A DNA stretch of 64,000 nt. It comes from Anaerolineales bacterium (GTDB taxonomy: Bacteria; Chloroflexota; Anaerolineae; Anaerolineales; Villigracilaceae). The notes beneath the pieces are model-generated. The model was not told the DNA's origin. It was given only the letters and a program-made list of their open reading frames with translations, and made no database searches. Position 1 is the stretch's first letter; every line of letters starts with the position of its first letter. Below are positions 25,656-34,972 of the stretch, in pieces. The translations under genes and the position numbers were made by a program. The stretch is from assembly GCA_014860745.1 (NCBI GenBank), contig JACZJC010000080.1, positions 1 through 64,000 of the forward strand, written 5' to 3'.

Positions 25656-28373
25656 TTAGAGCAAGCCCAACTCGCGGGCGCGGGCGACGGCTTCGGTTCG
25701 GTTTTGGGCTTGCAGTTTGTTGAAGATCCGCAGGTTGTGTCCCTTGACCGTACTGAGCGCCAGATATAGCTGCTGACCGATCTCTGCGTTGGAATGCCCC
25801 GCGGCGATGAGACGCAGGATTTCGAGTTCGCGGTCGGTGAGAGGATCAACGATCTCAGATTTAGGATTTACGATTTTGGATTGCAGAGTGGCTTCCGCCG
25901 ATTGCGGGAAAAAATCTAAAATGCGATTCACATATCCAAGCAAGGGGTGAGCGCGAGACGCGATAGATAATCGAAAATCAGAAAGCAACGATTGCATCAC
26001 ATCGCCTTCATTCACGAAAATGCGGATGTAACCCTCAGGCTCGGTCAGTATCAGCGCGCGTTCCAGCGCGGCGAGGGACTCGGAATGATTCCCTTGCGCC
26101 TGATGAACGAGCGCTTGCGTCAACAGGATTTCGATCACACTCCCCGTCCGTTTTTGCGATTCGGCCAATGCCAGCAGGCCTTCGAGCAATTCATGGACTC
26201 CAGTAAAGGAACCTTCAGCCAGACGCGTCCGCGCCAGCGTGAGATGTTCGTACTCGCCCAGATAATTCGCCTCATCCTTGACCGAGAGGCTGCGTTCCCG
26301 CGCCCAAGCCTGAGCCTTGTCCAAGCGACCTTGTTTGAGATGGACGCGCGCCTTGTGTGCTTCGATCGGTTGGAAGATGGGGATCGGGTTTTTAACGTAA
26401 CCTCTCTGGGCGGCGTCCAAACATTTGAGAGCGGAATCCCACTCCCTGTTCGATTCTTTGAGGCGGGCTTGGGCGAGATTCCACCGATGCGGCCAGTCTA
26501 TCAGGGTTGTATGTTGACCCAAGTCCGCGGCAGTCTGCATGGATTGTACGAACGCGGCATTATCGCCCCGTTCATAAGCAAGCATGGCCAGTCCCAAATG
26601 GTGATGAGCAGTGACCACTTCCGCTTCCTGACCAAACGCCTCAGCCTGTTGTACGGTTCGTCGGAGGGCGCTTTCGGCTTCGCCCAGGCGACCCAATGTC
26701 ACTTGCATATCCGCCACCACAAAGGCGCTGGCAATCACATACATTTGATTGCCCAATTTTTGCATGTCATCCATCCAGGTGCGCATGGCTTGCAGTGAGG
26801 CTTCCACTTTGCCCGTTGCCCAATGGGTAAACCCCAATGTGATGGCGGCTTGAGCGCGGATTAAGAGATCGTTCTCGGGAATGAGTTGCATGGATAGCTC
26901 GGTATATCTCACCGTTTCAGTGAGATTGCCTTCTATCTGGGCGTTACCCGCGCGGATCAGGGCAATATTCCCTGGGATGGACTTGAACGCCTCCTGCGCC
27001 TCCATACCTGCCACCGCTCGCTCGGCATTTTGCAAATACGATTCACTCGACTCCGTCTCTCCGACATCCGAAAACGCCCACCCAATTTGGACACACAACC
27101 AGGGGCGGGAACAAATCGCTGCGTTGGGCAATTTTTTCACCCAACCCAGCCACGCAGTGGTTTGGAAATTGCGTTCCATTCCCTGCCAGGCCGCTTCGGC
27201 TAGATTCGCCGCCCGCTCAAAATCGTCAGCCGCGAGTGCATGGTGAAAGGCTTGAGCCAGGTCGGCGTTGGTTTCATACCACGTGCTGGCGCGCAGGTGA
27301 TATTCGGGAAGTTCCCGCGGTTGACCGAGACGTTGACGCAACAGGTCGCCGAACAAGTGGTGATAGCGATACCAACGCCGTTCATTATCCAAGGGGACAA
27401 TGAACAGGTTTGCGTGTTCGAGTTGTTCCAGAATCACCTGCCCAGATGTGGATTGGTCAAGCAGGACGGCGTCACAAAGTGAACCGCACATGCGCTCAAG
27501 AATGGATGTGCGCAACAGGAATGCCTGAATCTTTTCTGATTGTTGTCCCAAAACCTCTTCGATCAGATAGTCCAGCACGAAACGATGACTGCCCGTGAAG
27601 GACTTGATAAAGCTGGCAGTATCTTGGTATCCCTGCATGGAGAGCGCCGCTAATTGTAGGCCAGCGATCCAGCCTTCGGTGCGGGACTCCAGCGCGGCAA
27701 CATCTCCATCGGAGAGATTCAGTCCCATCACGCGGTTGAGGAATTCCGTCGCTTCGGCAGGGGTGAACTGCAAGTCGGCCGCGCGCAGTTCGGTTAATTG
27801 GCTGCGAGCGCGTAAGCGAGCCAGCGGCAGGGATGGGTCTTCGCGCGTGGCGATGACCAGGTGCATCTGCGGCGGCAGTCGCTCGACCAGAAAGGCGAGC
27901 GCTTCGTCCACCAATTTGGAGTCGATTACATGGTAGTCGTCAAGGATGAGGAGAAAGGAATCGGGGATGGAAGAAATTTCGTTGAGCAGAGTCGTCAGAG
28001 CCATTTCGACTTGCGGCTGCTGGTGAGATTGAAGAGTTGATAAAACTCCCTCGCCAAGTCCCGCCTTAATGGTCTGCAATGCCGCGATCAGGTACGTGAT
28101 GAAGCGGACAGGGTCGTTGTCCCCTTCATCCAGCGACAACCAAGCAACTCTTACCACTAGCCTATCTCCCGATGGGAGGGGGGAAGGGGTGAGGGCTGCG
28201 ATCCATTCGCAGACAAGCGTGGTTTTGCCAAAGCCGGCGGAGGCAGAAATGAGGGTCAATTGGCGACCCGAAAGGAGTCCTTTGTTCAGTTGTTCGATCA
28301 GGTGAGGGCGAAGGACGAGTTGTGGTCGAGGTGGGGGGATATAAAGTTTAGTGGCCAAAATTGGCGTGGACAT
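25656..28373 (-). CDS. MalT-like LuxR-family ATP-dependent regulator, cassette 1
   Basis: A 905-residue STAND-type transcription factor. The N-terminal NTPase has Walker A SASAGFGKTT (about 44-53), Walker B SFLLILDDYH and the arm sequence ATREDPSLPLARLRAR. Winged-helix and TPR-like repeats fill about 300-800. A LuxR DNA-binding domain closes the protein (LTDRELEILRLIAAGHSNAE, then LSTVKGHNLRIFNKL). Residues about 60-76 (LTPSPLPSGDRLVVR) derive from a palindrome inserted between helix and strand of the NTPase. TATAAT lies six bases before the ATG, with no Shine-Dalgarno sequence. MalT relatives turn on neighbouring operons when a small ligand binds the TPR region; the ligand here is unknown. 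Confidence 0.92.
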   Translation of the reverse strand: MSTPILATKLYIPPPRPQLVLRPHLIEQLNKGLLSGRQLTLISASAGFGKTTLVCEWIAALTPSPLPSGDRLVVRVAWLSLDEGDNDPVRFITYLIAALQTIKAGLGEGVLSTLQSHQQPQVEMALTTLLNEISSIPDSFLLILDDYHVIDSKLVDEALAFLVERLPPQMHLVIATREDPSLPLARLRARSQLTELRAADLQFTPAEATEFLNRVMGLNLSDGDVAALESRTEGWIAGLQLAALSMQGYQDTASFIKSFTGSHRFVLDYLIEEVLGQQSEKIQAFLLRTSILERMCGSLCDAVLLDQSTSGQVILEQLEHANLFIVPLDNERRWYRYHHLFGDLLRQRLGQPRELPEYHLRASTWYETNADLAQAFHHALAADDFERAANLAEAAWQGMERNFQTTAWLGWVKKLPNAAICSRPWLCVQIGWAFSDVGETESSESYLQNAERAVAGMEAQEAFKSIPGNIALIRAGNAQIEGNLTETVRYTELSMQLIPENDLLIRAQAAITLGFTHWATGKVEASLQAMRTWMDDMQKLGNQMYVIASAFVVADMQVTLGRLGEAESALRRTVQQAEAFGQEAEVVTAHHHLGLAMLAYERGDNAAFVQSMQTAADLGQHTTLIDWPHRWNLAQARLKESNREWDSALKCLDAAQRGYVKNPIPIFQPIEAHKARVHLKQGRLDKAQAWARERSLSVKDEANYLGEYEHLTLARTRLAEGSFTGVHELLEGLLALAESQKRTGSVIEILLTQALVHQAQGNHSESLAALERALILTEPEGYIRIFVNEGDVMQSLLSDFRLSIASRAHPLLGYVNRILDFFPQSAEATLQSKIVNPKSEIVDPLTDRELEILRLIAAGHSNAEIGQQLYLALSTVKGHNLRIFNKLQAQNRTEAVARARELGLL
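28150..28196. repeat. In-frame palindrome, degenerate copy (cassette 1)
   Basis: This is the eroded member of the set: CTATCTCCC-GAT-GGGAGGGGG flanked by remnants of CCTCACC-type ends. It encodes LTPSPLPSGDRLVVR at the same residue position as in the other two MalT-like paralogues. Confidence 0.7.
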
Positions 28374-28379
28374 GAATCC

Positions 28380-28385
28380 ATTATA
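28380..28385 (-). promoter_or_regulatory. -10 box six bases from the start codon, regulator 1
   Basis: TATAAT on the minus strand, then GGATTC and ATG. The spacing equals that before regulators 2 and 3. Transcription would begin at or next to the start codon, giving a leaderless mRNA. Confidence 0.55.
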
Positions 28386-28459
28386 AAGCTAACAATCAAA
28401 AATTTAGCAGTTTCCAAGACAATCGAAATCGGCCTTTACTCATTACGGCAATAACAATG

Positions 28460-28690
28460 CCTGTTCTCGACAGTCCCCATACAATCGCGAAGATGCCGCT
28501 AATCGCCGCCACCCAGCCGACATCAGGCTGGAAGAGAATCATAGTCGGAATGTTTGCCCCGAACGTACTTGGCAAAGTCACAAGAAGCACATAGGCAATG
28601 GCGGCGTTCCAGATCAACGGCAAAGCGATATAACGCGCGATTTACATCTGGGTTGGGAACTGCGTATTCTTCCGCCAGAAACGGATGCGC
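28460..28690 (-). pseudogene. Duplicated tail of the serine hydrolase gene
   Basis: Reading on the minus strand, LPLIWNAAIAYVLLVTLPST is followed by ILFQPDVGWVAAISGIFAIV. It repeats the C-terminal membrane part of the serine hydrolase at 29568-31106, and the nucleotide match continues to about 29850 on that copy. It lacks the catalytic domain and loses the frame at both ends. Together with the REP-like repeat at 28728, it fills the 434-base gap between the first regulator and the DUF4386 gene. Confidence 0.8.
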
Positions 28691-28727
28691 GGTTCGATCC
28701 TGAAAGACTTACGGTGTGGAAGAATAA

Positions 28728-28754
28728 GTAGGGGCGACGCATCGTCGCCCCTAC
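28728..28754. repeat. REP-like perfect palindrome
   Basis: GTAGGGGCGACG and CGTCGCCCCTAC form 12-bp perfect arms around CAT. Palindromes of this composition are dispersed in many cyanobacterial and Chloroflexota genomes. No T-run follows, so a terminator role is doubtful. Confidence 0.75.
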
Positions 28755-28807
28755 CAAATCAATTTTGTGTTTATATCTCACGTACAGCCACGCGCCGAAC
28801 GCGAGCG

Positions 28808-29497
28808 TTACTTGCTGGCGGGAGAGTTTTCAAACCCTTTAATGCCTCTCCACAAAAGCCAGAAGATCAAAAAGACTTCGCCGATGAAGGTGAATTGTGA
28901 GATGGATAAGTTATAAGCAGGGGAGAGGATTTCCCCAAAACCATCCACGATGTATCCCAATCCAGCCAGCACGAGGAAGCCTCCCAACCATTTGGGAACA
29001 TAACCTGATTTGAAAGCGAGATAGCCAAGCACTAACAGGTGAAAGCCGAATAGAATCAACCCCTTATCAAATATGCTTTGGAATGCCTTCAAAAAAGACA
29101 TTGCCTGAACGCCGTCTGTTGTGAGGACCTGCATAGCAGCAAAAAGTTTACTGATGGCAAAAATGAAAATGCCAGCATAAATCACCCGCAGCCATGCAGC
29201 CAAGGCGGAGAGGTTTTTATTCGCGGGCATGAACACAATGTAAAGCCCCCATGCGACGACCACATCGAGAAGCGCCACCGCGAAAAGGAGAAGGACGGCA
29301 GTACGGAACGCTCCCATGGAATTCAAAATGTTTTGGGCAGTCAGGGCGGCATCGTCAAATTTGACCAGGCTCGGGAAGGTATTCAAGAGGGCAATCGGTG
29401 AGAGGATCGCCATCAGCAATAAACCCGCACCCGCGATGATGGCCGCGGTACGTAGTGATACTTTTGTAAAGCGTGGTGCGTTTTCGTTTGTGTTCAT
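28808..29497 (-). CDS. DUF4386-type polytopic membrane protein
   Basis: A 229-residue protein with about six to seven membrane helices. The N-terminus is SLRTAAIIAGAGLLLMAIL and the family-like end segments include FHLLVLGYLAFKSGYVPKWL and GGFLVLAGLGYIVDGF. AAGGAG before the ATG supports the start. It lies between the duplicated hydrolase tail and the hydrolase itself, so recombination between the two hydrolase segments would delete it. Function unknown. Confidence 0.8.
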   Translation of the reverse strand: MNTNENAPRFTKVSLRTAAIIAGAGLLLMAILSPIALLNTFPSLVKFDDAALTAQNILNSMGAFRTAVLLLFAVALLDVVVAWGLYIVFMPANKNLSALAAWLRVIYAGIFIFAISKLFAAMQVLTTDGVQAMSFLKAFQSIFDKGLILFGFHLLVLGYLAFKSGYVPKWLGGFLVLAGLGYIVDGFGEILSPAYNLSISQFTFIGEVFLIFWLLWRGIKGFENSPASK

Positions 29498-29567
29498 TTG
29501 ACTCTCCTTCTTGATTCAGATTAATTTAGATTATGTTGCATCATGAGGAACATCATAGATATAGTCG

Positions 29568-31106
29568 CTAAGCAATTTGTCCTCTCTTTAAGGTCAGGCG
29601 CAACATCGAAATTCCAATCTCGGTGCTTATTATCCCCCACACGATTGCGAAGATGCCGCTAATCGCCGCCACCCAGCCGACATCTGGCTGGAAAAGGATA
29701 ACGGTCGAAATGTTAGCCTCGAACGTACTTGGCAAAGTCACAAGAAGCACATAGGCAATGGCGGCGTTCCAGATCAACGGCAAAACGATAGAACGCGCGA
29801 TTTGCATCCGCGTTGGTTGCCGCATACTCTTCCGCAAGGAACGGTTGCGGCGGAGCGTAGTCAGGACGGCAATGATATGCAATAAGGGAATCAACATCAC
29901 CACGGCGTAGATTATCCGCATAAAAAGGAATTCATTCCCCGGAACGATCTCCTGGCCAAGCAACATGCGCAGTACGCTGCTTGGAAGTCGCGATAAACGA
30001 ATCCCCAACATCGGACTATAGGTGTTCATCACCATCGCAATCGCGAGGTTTTTCTGCGGCACGAGGAACATATCCGCCGTATATCCTGGAACTTCGCCGT
30101 TGTGTCTGATCACCCCCACATCTTGAAAGTGTTGGACCTCCCAACCCATGGCGTAATAATCGGTTGAGCCTGGCATCTGGATATCGGGGTGATGTAACGC
30201 GGCAATTCCGTCTGGGGAGAGCACAGATACTCCCTGATAGCTTCCATTGTTCAATTGCGCGATCAGATAATGACCGAGATCCTCGGCGCTCATATTGAGA
30301 TAGCCTGCCGGGAGCGAACCACGCACAAAGGGCAGATTCGGCGAAGCGACTGGTATCCCAAACCACTTCTGGAAACCTTCCGCGAGCCCGTTTTGTTCAG
30401 CCTCAGTTTTCGATGCAAAGCTGTTCTGCATATCCAGAGGTTGGAAGATATGCTCCTCGATGTACGTTTCATAGGATTGACCAGTGACCGCTTGAATGAT
30501 CATACCCAGGGTAACGTAGTTTGAATTGGAATACTCGTAGCGCTCGCCGGGCGGCGCGATGAGTTCGATATCCGCCAATGCTCTAACGTTATTCTCGATG
30601 GCGGAATCGCTCAGATCGGTGTTTGCCAACTGCGTCCGCCCGATGGACTGGGGAAGCCCGCTGTCCATGTTGAGGAGCTGGCGTACTGTGATGATTTCAG
30701 ATGCGTGGACATCTGCGACGCGAAACCAGGGCAGATAGGTTTGTACGGGCGCATCCAACTTGACCTTGCCTGCTTCCACCAATTGCATGACTGCCAACGC
30801 GGTGAACGATTTACCTGTCGAACCGGTGAAGAACGGCGTCTGCGGCGTGACCGGGCGACCTGAACGGTCGGCAACCCCAAACGCCTTCAGGTGAACGATT
30901 TGATCGCCCTGCACAATGACAAGCGCTGCACCTGGAACACCAAGTTCTTTCATCTTCGTGCTGACGTAAGCGTCAACTTCTTCAAAATTAGCAGGCGCGA
31001 CCTGTGCAATGGCTGGTTGGACTCTGGTCACAGGTGAGACGACAGTCAGGATCACTATAGTTAGAAAAATGATTTTTCGAAGCCAGACAGTTTCACGTTG
31101 ATTCAT
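29568..31106 (-). CDS. Serine hydrolase (beta-lactamase class C/CubicO family) with membrane tail
   Basis: A 512-residue exported protein. A signal peptide (about 1-33) precedes the penicillin-binding-like domain, which has Ser 96-x-x-Lys 99 in TGSTGKSFT, Tyr-Ser-Asn in YEYSNSNY (about 190) and His-x-Gly in HNGEVPGY. Three hydrophobic segments follow after residue 390 (IIYAVVMLIPLLHIIAVL; SIVLPLIWNAAIAYVLLVTL; WVAAISGIFAIVWGIIST), anchoring the enzyme outside the membrane. The family includes esterases, D-peptidases and beta-lactamases; the substrate is not readable. It is 15 bases from the downstream alpha/beta hydrolase. Its C-terminal part is duplicated at 28460-28690. Confidence 0.88.
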   Translation of the reverse strand: MNQRETVWLRKIIFLTIVILTVVSPVTRVQPAIAQVAPANFEEVDAYVSTKMKELGVPGAALVIVQGDQIVHLKAFGVADRSGRPVTPQTPFFTGSTGKSFTALAVMQLVEAGKVKLDAPVQTYLPWFRVADVHASEIITVRQLLNMDSGLPQSIGRTQLANTDLSDSAIENNVRALADIELIAPPGERYEYSNSNYVTLGMIIQAVTGQSYETYIEEHIFQPLDMQNSFASKTEAEQNGLAEGFQKWFGIPVASPNLPFVRGSLPAGYLNMSAEDLGHYLIAQLNNGSYQGVSVLSPDGIAALHHPDIQMPGSTDYYAMGWEVQHFQDVGVIRHNGEVPGYTADMFLVPQKNLAIAMVMNTYSPMLGIRLSRLPSSVLRMLLGQEIVPGNEFLFMRIIYAVVMLIPLLHIIAVLTTLRRNRSLRKSMRQPTRMQIARSIVLPLIWNAAIAYVLLVTLPSTFEANISTVILFQPDVGWVAAISGIFAIVWGIISTEIGISMLRLTLKRGQIA

Positions 31107-31121
31107 AATCTCACCTTAAAC

Positions 31122-32078
31122 CTACTTCTGTATCGACTGGCGAACAAGTTCTACCATGTTCAGAATTGCTGCCACGGCGGCATCGGGCTGATCCACTTGG
31201 ATAGTGTGACCGCTGTTTTCTGCAAACAGATGCTGGCTATTGGATGACAGTTGGAGCAATTCAGACTGCCACTCGGGCCAACCTTGAAGGTCATTCAGTT
31301 TGGCGGTCAGAACAATTAATGGCAGGTCGCCGAAGGTCTTCACGGCAGCTGCCTGCGCTAAAGAGGCTGGCAGCCCTTGTAATTCGTTGGTACTGGTTTG
31401 TAAAGATTGTGGGCGAACATATAGTGGATAGTAGGCTTCCTCATTGGCTGGTACCCTGGAAGCATACGCAGGCAGCTTCACGATCAACCGCGCTATTCCG
31501 AAACGTGCCAATACGGCTTCCAGGGAAAATGGCTGCGATTGTGGGTCCGCCTGCGCTTGTGCCACGATATGCGGTTGGGTGGCTTGTCCGGGATTCATCG
31601 AATCGATCAACACAACCCCGTTAACTTCTGAGGCGTAGTCGTGGACAAATACACGTACTGCAGCGCCTCCGAGCGAATGCCCGACCATTACATAAGGTCC
31701 TGGAACATTGGCTTCCTGCAACAAGGTATGCAGTTCCTTTGCGAATTGCGCCGCGTCGCGAGGAAGTGGACCCACCTCGCTCCACCCCATTCCAGCTCGA
31801 TCATAGGTGCAGACCCGGGTCGTCTTCGCCACTTCATCTTGCACAAATCCCCATGTTGTTGACCAATCTCCATGCCCAGCCTCAATGATGACCGTGGGGC
31901 TACCGCTGCCAGTGCAGTTTATGTGCAAGCGATAACCGCCAACATCCACCAATTGACCGGGTGGCGGATATGCCTTTGCATCAGCAGCTTCCGCCACAGA
32001 CTCGTAAATAGCTCCTACCACCGCCAACCCTATAATCAAAACTACTACTCGGCCCAGCCAGATTAAACTTGTGTTCAT
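31122..32078 (-). CDS. Membrane-anchored alpha/beta hydrolase
   Basis: A 318-residue protein. An N-terminal hydrophobic helix (IWLGRVVVLIIGLAVVGAI) suggests membrane anchoring or export. The hydrolase fold shows the oxyanion strand IIEAGHGDWSTTWG, the nucleophile elbow VMVGHSLGGAAVR, Asp in VLIDSMNPG and a C-terminal His in ENSGHTIQVDQP. ATG 32078, with AAGGAAAAAA before it, matches the local start style. A GTG at 32114 overlaps the preceding stop as GTGA and has AAAGGAGA upstream, so a protein 12 residues longer is possible. It sits before the serine hydrolase in one operon. Substrate unknown. Confidence 0.85.
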   Translation of the reverse strand: MNTSLIWLGRVVVLIIGLAVVGAIYESVAEAADAKAYPPPGQLVDVGGYRLHINCTGSGSPTVIIEAGHGDWSTTWGFVQDEVAKTTRVCTYDRAGMGWSEVGPLPRDAAQFAKELHTLLQEANVPGPYVMVGHSLGGAAVRVFVHDYASEVNGVVLIDSMNPGQATQPHIVAQAQADPQSQPFSLEAVLARFGIARLIVKLPAYASRVPANEEAYYPLYVRPQSLQTSTNELQGLPASLAQAAAVKTFGDLPLIVLTAKLNDLQGWPEWQSELLQLSSNSQHLFAENSGHTIQVDQPDAAVAAILNMVELVRQSIQK

Positions 32079-32110
32079 TTTATTTTTTTCCTTTTTAGTT
32101 GATAATGCTT

Positions 32111-32557
32111 TCACGGTCTCTTCTCCTTTGGGTAGTATCCATCAATGCGAGGCCATGGCCGACTTTGTTTAGCGGCGCTAACTTCCATTAGCCATTTCTT
32201 TGCTTGGTCAATATCAGTAAACACCTTTTCGTGATGTCCACGATTGACCATGACATTTTCATGAAAAATATAATCATCCAAATCTTTTGCTGCGACATTC
32301 GCTCGCTTGTAGAGCAATACGTTAATCCCAAAAGAAGCGAATATATTCTTTGTGCGGTCAGGCAATTTGTAAATCTGAAAGATTGATAATTTCCGTGATA
32401 CTTCACGAAAATCAGTAAAGATTAAACGGCAATCTTTCTCTTTGGCTATTTTCGCGATTTTGGTAACGATTTCCTCGACTTCGCCCAAAGTCATATCCCC
32501 TTGCAATTTTGATTCAACAATGTGTAATTCTGAATTGTAAATAACCGTATGGGACAT
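32111..32557 (-). CDS. STAS/SpoIIAA-like small protein
   Basis: A 148-residue soluble protein. Its alternating strand-helix plan (SELHIVESKLQGDMTLGEVE, CRLIFTDFREVSRKLS, DQAKKWLMEV) resembles SpoIIAA-like STAS domains that bind small hydrophobic molecules or act as switches. The match is by pattern only. GAGGTGAAACC gives a good start. Its stop overlaps a possible GTG start of the alpha/beta hydrolase, so the two genes are probably co-translated. Confidence 0.55.
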   Translation of the reverse strand: MSHTVIYNSELHIVESKLQGDMTLGEVEEIVTKIAKIAKEKDCRLIFTDFREVSRKLSIFQIYKLPDRTKNIFASFGINVLLYKRANVAAKDLDDYIFHENVMVNRGHHEKVFTDIDQAKKWLMEVSAAKQSRPWPRIDGYYPKEKRP

Positions 32558-32627
32558 GGTTTCACCTCATCAAATATATTGGTGTCCGACCATAGAATGC
32601 CACCATGGTCGGACACACCTATCGGAA

Positions 32628-33317
32628 TCAATTCGCTTTGTCTTTGGCAGTCTCGGAAGTAAACGCGGTTGAATTGAATCCCTTGACGATCAGCCAGATC
32701 CCAATGGATATCTCCCACAATCCGCCCGGAAGTGTGTGGAGCAGTTGCAGATTGAAGCCCAGGATTTCCAACATAGATCCGCCTAAAAAGCTCACGTATC
32801 CAATGAAGCCCCAAATAATGAAAAACTGCGGAACCAATTTTGCCCGATAGAAACCGTAGCAAAGCGTCAAGCCAGCCATCCCTAAAGTGACCATGCCGAT
32901 CTGGTAGGTGTAAGCCTGTGACTGTGCGAACAGGGCGCTCAGGGATTGAAGATAGGAAGTCTCGGAGGCGCTGGCTTTCAGGAACTCGGCACCCAGCGGA
33001 ATTTGAAGCAGGATGAATAAAGCCGAGACGGCAATGATAGCGGCTTCGACGATTCGGGCGCCGAAGTAACCGAGTGCGATGCGCTCGTTGTTTTGCTTCA
33101 GGATCGGGAACATCATCACCCCGTGAGCGGCATCGCCAGCGGCGGCGAACACCCAAAGCAGTGCGCCAAGTGCAATCATTATGCTCCTGGCAGAAACTGT
33201 CTCAAGCTGACCTGGTGTACCAAGTGCCGATCCCGCAATGCCCACAACGAATCCCAAAATATATAGCGCGCCTATCACTTTTGCTGTCGTTCTGTATGTG
33301 TTGACTTTTGTATCCAT
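32628..33317 (-). CDS. DUF4386-type polytopic membrane protein
   Basis: A 229-residue protein starting MDTKVNTYRTTAKVIGALYI, with about seven membrane helices. It has the recurring elements GYFGARIVEAAIIAVSALF, FYRAKLVPQFFIIWGFIGYV and PGGLWEISIGIWLIVKGF, which closely parallel the gene at 22735-23466. ACAGGAG before the ATG is a good ribosome site. It follows the reductase at 33376 by 58 bases. Function unknown. Confidence 0.85.
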   Translation of the reverse strand: MDTKVNTYRTTAKVIGALYILGFVVGIAGSALGTPGQLETVSARSIMIALGALLWVFAAAGDAAHGVMMFPILKQNNERIALGYFGARIVEAAIIAVSALFILLQIPLGAEFLKASASETSYLQSLSALFAQSQAYTYQIGMVTLGMAGLTLCYGFYRAKLVPQFFIIWGFIGYVSFLGGSMLEILGFNLQLLHTLPGGLWEISIGIWLIVKGFNSTAFTSETAKDKAN

Positions 33318-33375
33318 GTTATTTTCTCCTGTGATTGAATTTATTTTTTATCTCTTCATTGTCTGTATTTTAGAT

Positions 33376-34347
33376 TCAGGGGTTATGGCTTATGGTAATG
33401 ACGACATTTCCCTTTTTGTGCCCTGCCTCGACATACTTGTGAGCCTCGGCAATCTGCTCCAACGGATAGCTTCGATCAATCACCGCTTTTATCTTCCCTG
33501 TCTCAATCAGTCCATTGAGGAAAATTAATTCTTTGGTCTTTTCACTGGATGGTCTCAAACCTGTGGCGGCGATCCCTACCTTCTTTCCGCCTGTCATGGA
33601 TGTCCATAACATTTGAAGCATAGTCGCTGGCGAAGGGACAGTTGTCAGATAAATCCCATTTTCAGTTAGCGAGCCTTTACAGCGTGAAAACGGACTGTTG
33701 CCCACCGTGTCAAAAATGATGTCGTACGTCTGACCATTCTTTGTAAAATCCTCTTTGGTGTAATCAATGACCTTGTCAGCTCCCAACGATTTCACCATTT
33801 CCAAATTCGTGGTGCTGCATACCCCAGTGACATCCGCCCCGAAGTATTTGGCAAGTTGTACGGCAATGGTTCCTACCGCCCCAGATGCTCCATTGATAAG
33901 AACTTTTTGTCCGCTCTGAATATTTCCCTTATCTCTAAAGAAGGGCAAGGCTGTTAATGCCCCGTTGGGAAGGGCGGCGGCTTCCTCATAGGTGATATTG
34001 GCTGGTTTCATTGCAAGCGCCCCATCTTCAGGCATACAAATGTATTCGGCATATGTACCTAATAAGCCCAGCCCGGTATTTCCATACACCTTGTCGCTTT
34101 TCTTGAATCGTTTTACATCTTTTCCAACGGCTTCCACTTCGCCAGCCAGATAAAATCCCAGTATGGATTTCTTGGGTTTCAAAAAACCATTAAGACCTGG
34201 GCGAGCGCGTATGCCGGGATCCTCTGCTGCGACTGTTGTCGCAACTATTCTTATAAGTACTTCATTGTCCTTGGGGGTAGGCTTGGCTACCTCTTTTAGT
34301 TTAAGGACATCTGGTGATCCAAATTTAGTGTACACAATTGCTTTCAT
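33376..34347 (-). CDS. MDR-family NAD(P)H-dependent oxidoreductase
   Basis: A 323-residue medium-chain reductase of the zinc-independent quinone-oxidoreductase-like group. The GroES-like half starts [20 protein letters not shown]. The cofactor half has [20 protein letters not shown] (A/GxxGxxG) and [14 protein letters not shown]. The structural zinc cysteines of classical alcohol dehydrogenases are absent. CGGAGGA before ATG 34347 fixes the start; a longer in-frame reading runs through the gap to the previous gene. Paralogues lie at 45602, 52223 and, broken, at 22465. Likely substrates are quinones or enones, by family only. Confidence 0.88.
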   Translation of the reverse strand: MKAIVYTKFGSPDVLKLKEVAKPTPKDNEVLIRIVATTVAAEDPGIRARPGLNGFLKPKKSILGFYLAGEVEAVGKDVKRFKKSDKVYGNTGLGLLGTYAEYICMPEDGALAMKPANITYEEAAALPNGALTALPFFRDKGNIQSGQKVLINGASGAVGTIAVQLAKYFGADVTGVCSTTNLEMVKSLGADKVIDYTKEDFTKNGQTYDIIFDTVGNSPFSRCKGSLTENGIYLTTVPSPATMLQMLWTSMTGGKKVGIAATGLRPSSEKTKELIFLNGLIETGKIKAVIDRSYPLEQIAEAHKYVEAGHKKGNVVITISHNP

Positions 34348-34408
34348 AAGTATTCCTCCGAGGTTGTTTTGATTTTGGCGTAATTTCCATCGTATGTCTT
34401 TTTGAATC

Positions 34409-34813
34409 TCATTCTTGTGATTGAATTTGTTCGTTTTCATCTCCTTTTACAAACAATAAATTGGTCAAGATCGTGGCGACAGCAGAAGGCGAAACTCCCT
34501 TGATCAGGACCGCCTCGGCAAACTGAGGCATCCATTTGATATCCTGCACGTCATCCACCAACAGCACCCGTAATGTTTCGGGAGAAAGCAAAAGAATTAT
34601 CTCCAAAAATGCCTCGGGCTTTTTGCCCGCCAGGGACAAATCCAGTACGAGGACTCTCGGTTTTATGTCTTCAATCCGTTGCATGGCATCTTCCATAGTC
34701 CTCACTATCTCTACTTTTTCGATCTGGGGAATGGCTTTTAGTAAAGCATCCAATCCATCCGCCAGGGGAATTGAGCGAGTTGCAATAACGACGACGATGA
34801 TTTGTTTGCTCAT
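34409..34813 (-). CDS. Stand-alone, degenerate receiver-like protein
   Basis: A 134-residue response-regulator receiver fold without an output domain. The strand carrying the phospho-acceptor is recognisable ([12 protein letters not shown]), as is the conserved Lys (AVLIKGVSP). The N-terminal acidic pair that binds magnesium is replaced by VVVIATRS. Phosphorylation is therefore doubtful, and it may act as a pseudo-receiver. It precedes the reductase at 33376 by 61 bases. A 55-base fossil of its 3' end lies at 38933-38990, and its upstream spacer is copied at 41490-41640. Confidence 0.6.
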   Translation of the reverse strand: MSKQIIVVVIATRSIPLADGLDALLKAIPQIEKVEIVRTMEDAMQRIEDIKPRVLVLDLSLAGKKPEAFLEIILLLSPETLRVLLVDDVQDIKWMPQFAEAVLIKGVSPSAVATILTNLLFVKGDENEQIQSQE

Positions 34814-34914
34814 TCTTTATTTTGTCCTATGTTCAATAGTTTATCGTTTTGGGTCTTATGCCACATCGGCGGATAGATGGACTTGGGATAGGACAAATGT
34901 TGTATTCCTCCAAA

Positions 34915-34945
34915 ACAAAAAACCACTGATGAAGTGGTTTTTTGT
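34915..34945. terminator. Bidirectional terminator hairpin, copy of 41596
   Basis: Arms of AAAAAACCACT type and AGTGGTTTTTT enclose GATGA, with T-runs on both strands. It lies upstream of the receiver-like gene, downstream of the permease fossil, in a spacer shared with 41490-41640. The rest of the gap 34814-35320 contains the fossil at 34973 and an unrecognised 120 bases. Confidence 0.7.
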
Positions 34946-34972
34946 TTGACACGGTAATAGTTTATGACATTA

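Noticed and set aside
32079-32114. GTG 32114 as start of the alpha/beta hydrolase
   Set aside because: It remains possible, but the added residues MKALSTKKEKNK come from a typical leader with its own AAGGA before ATG 32078, so I used the latter.
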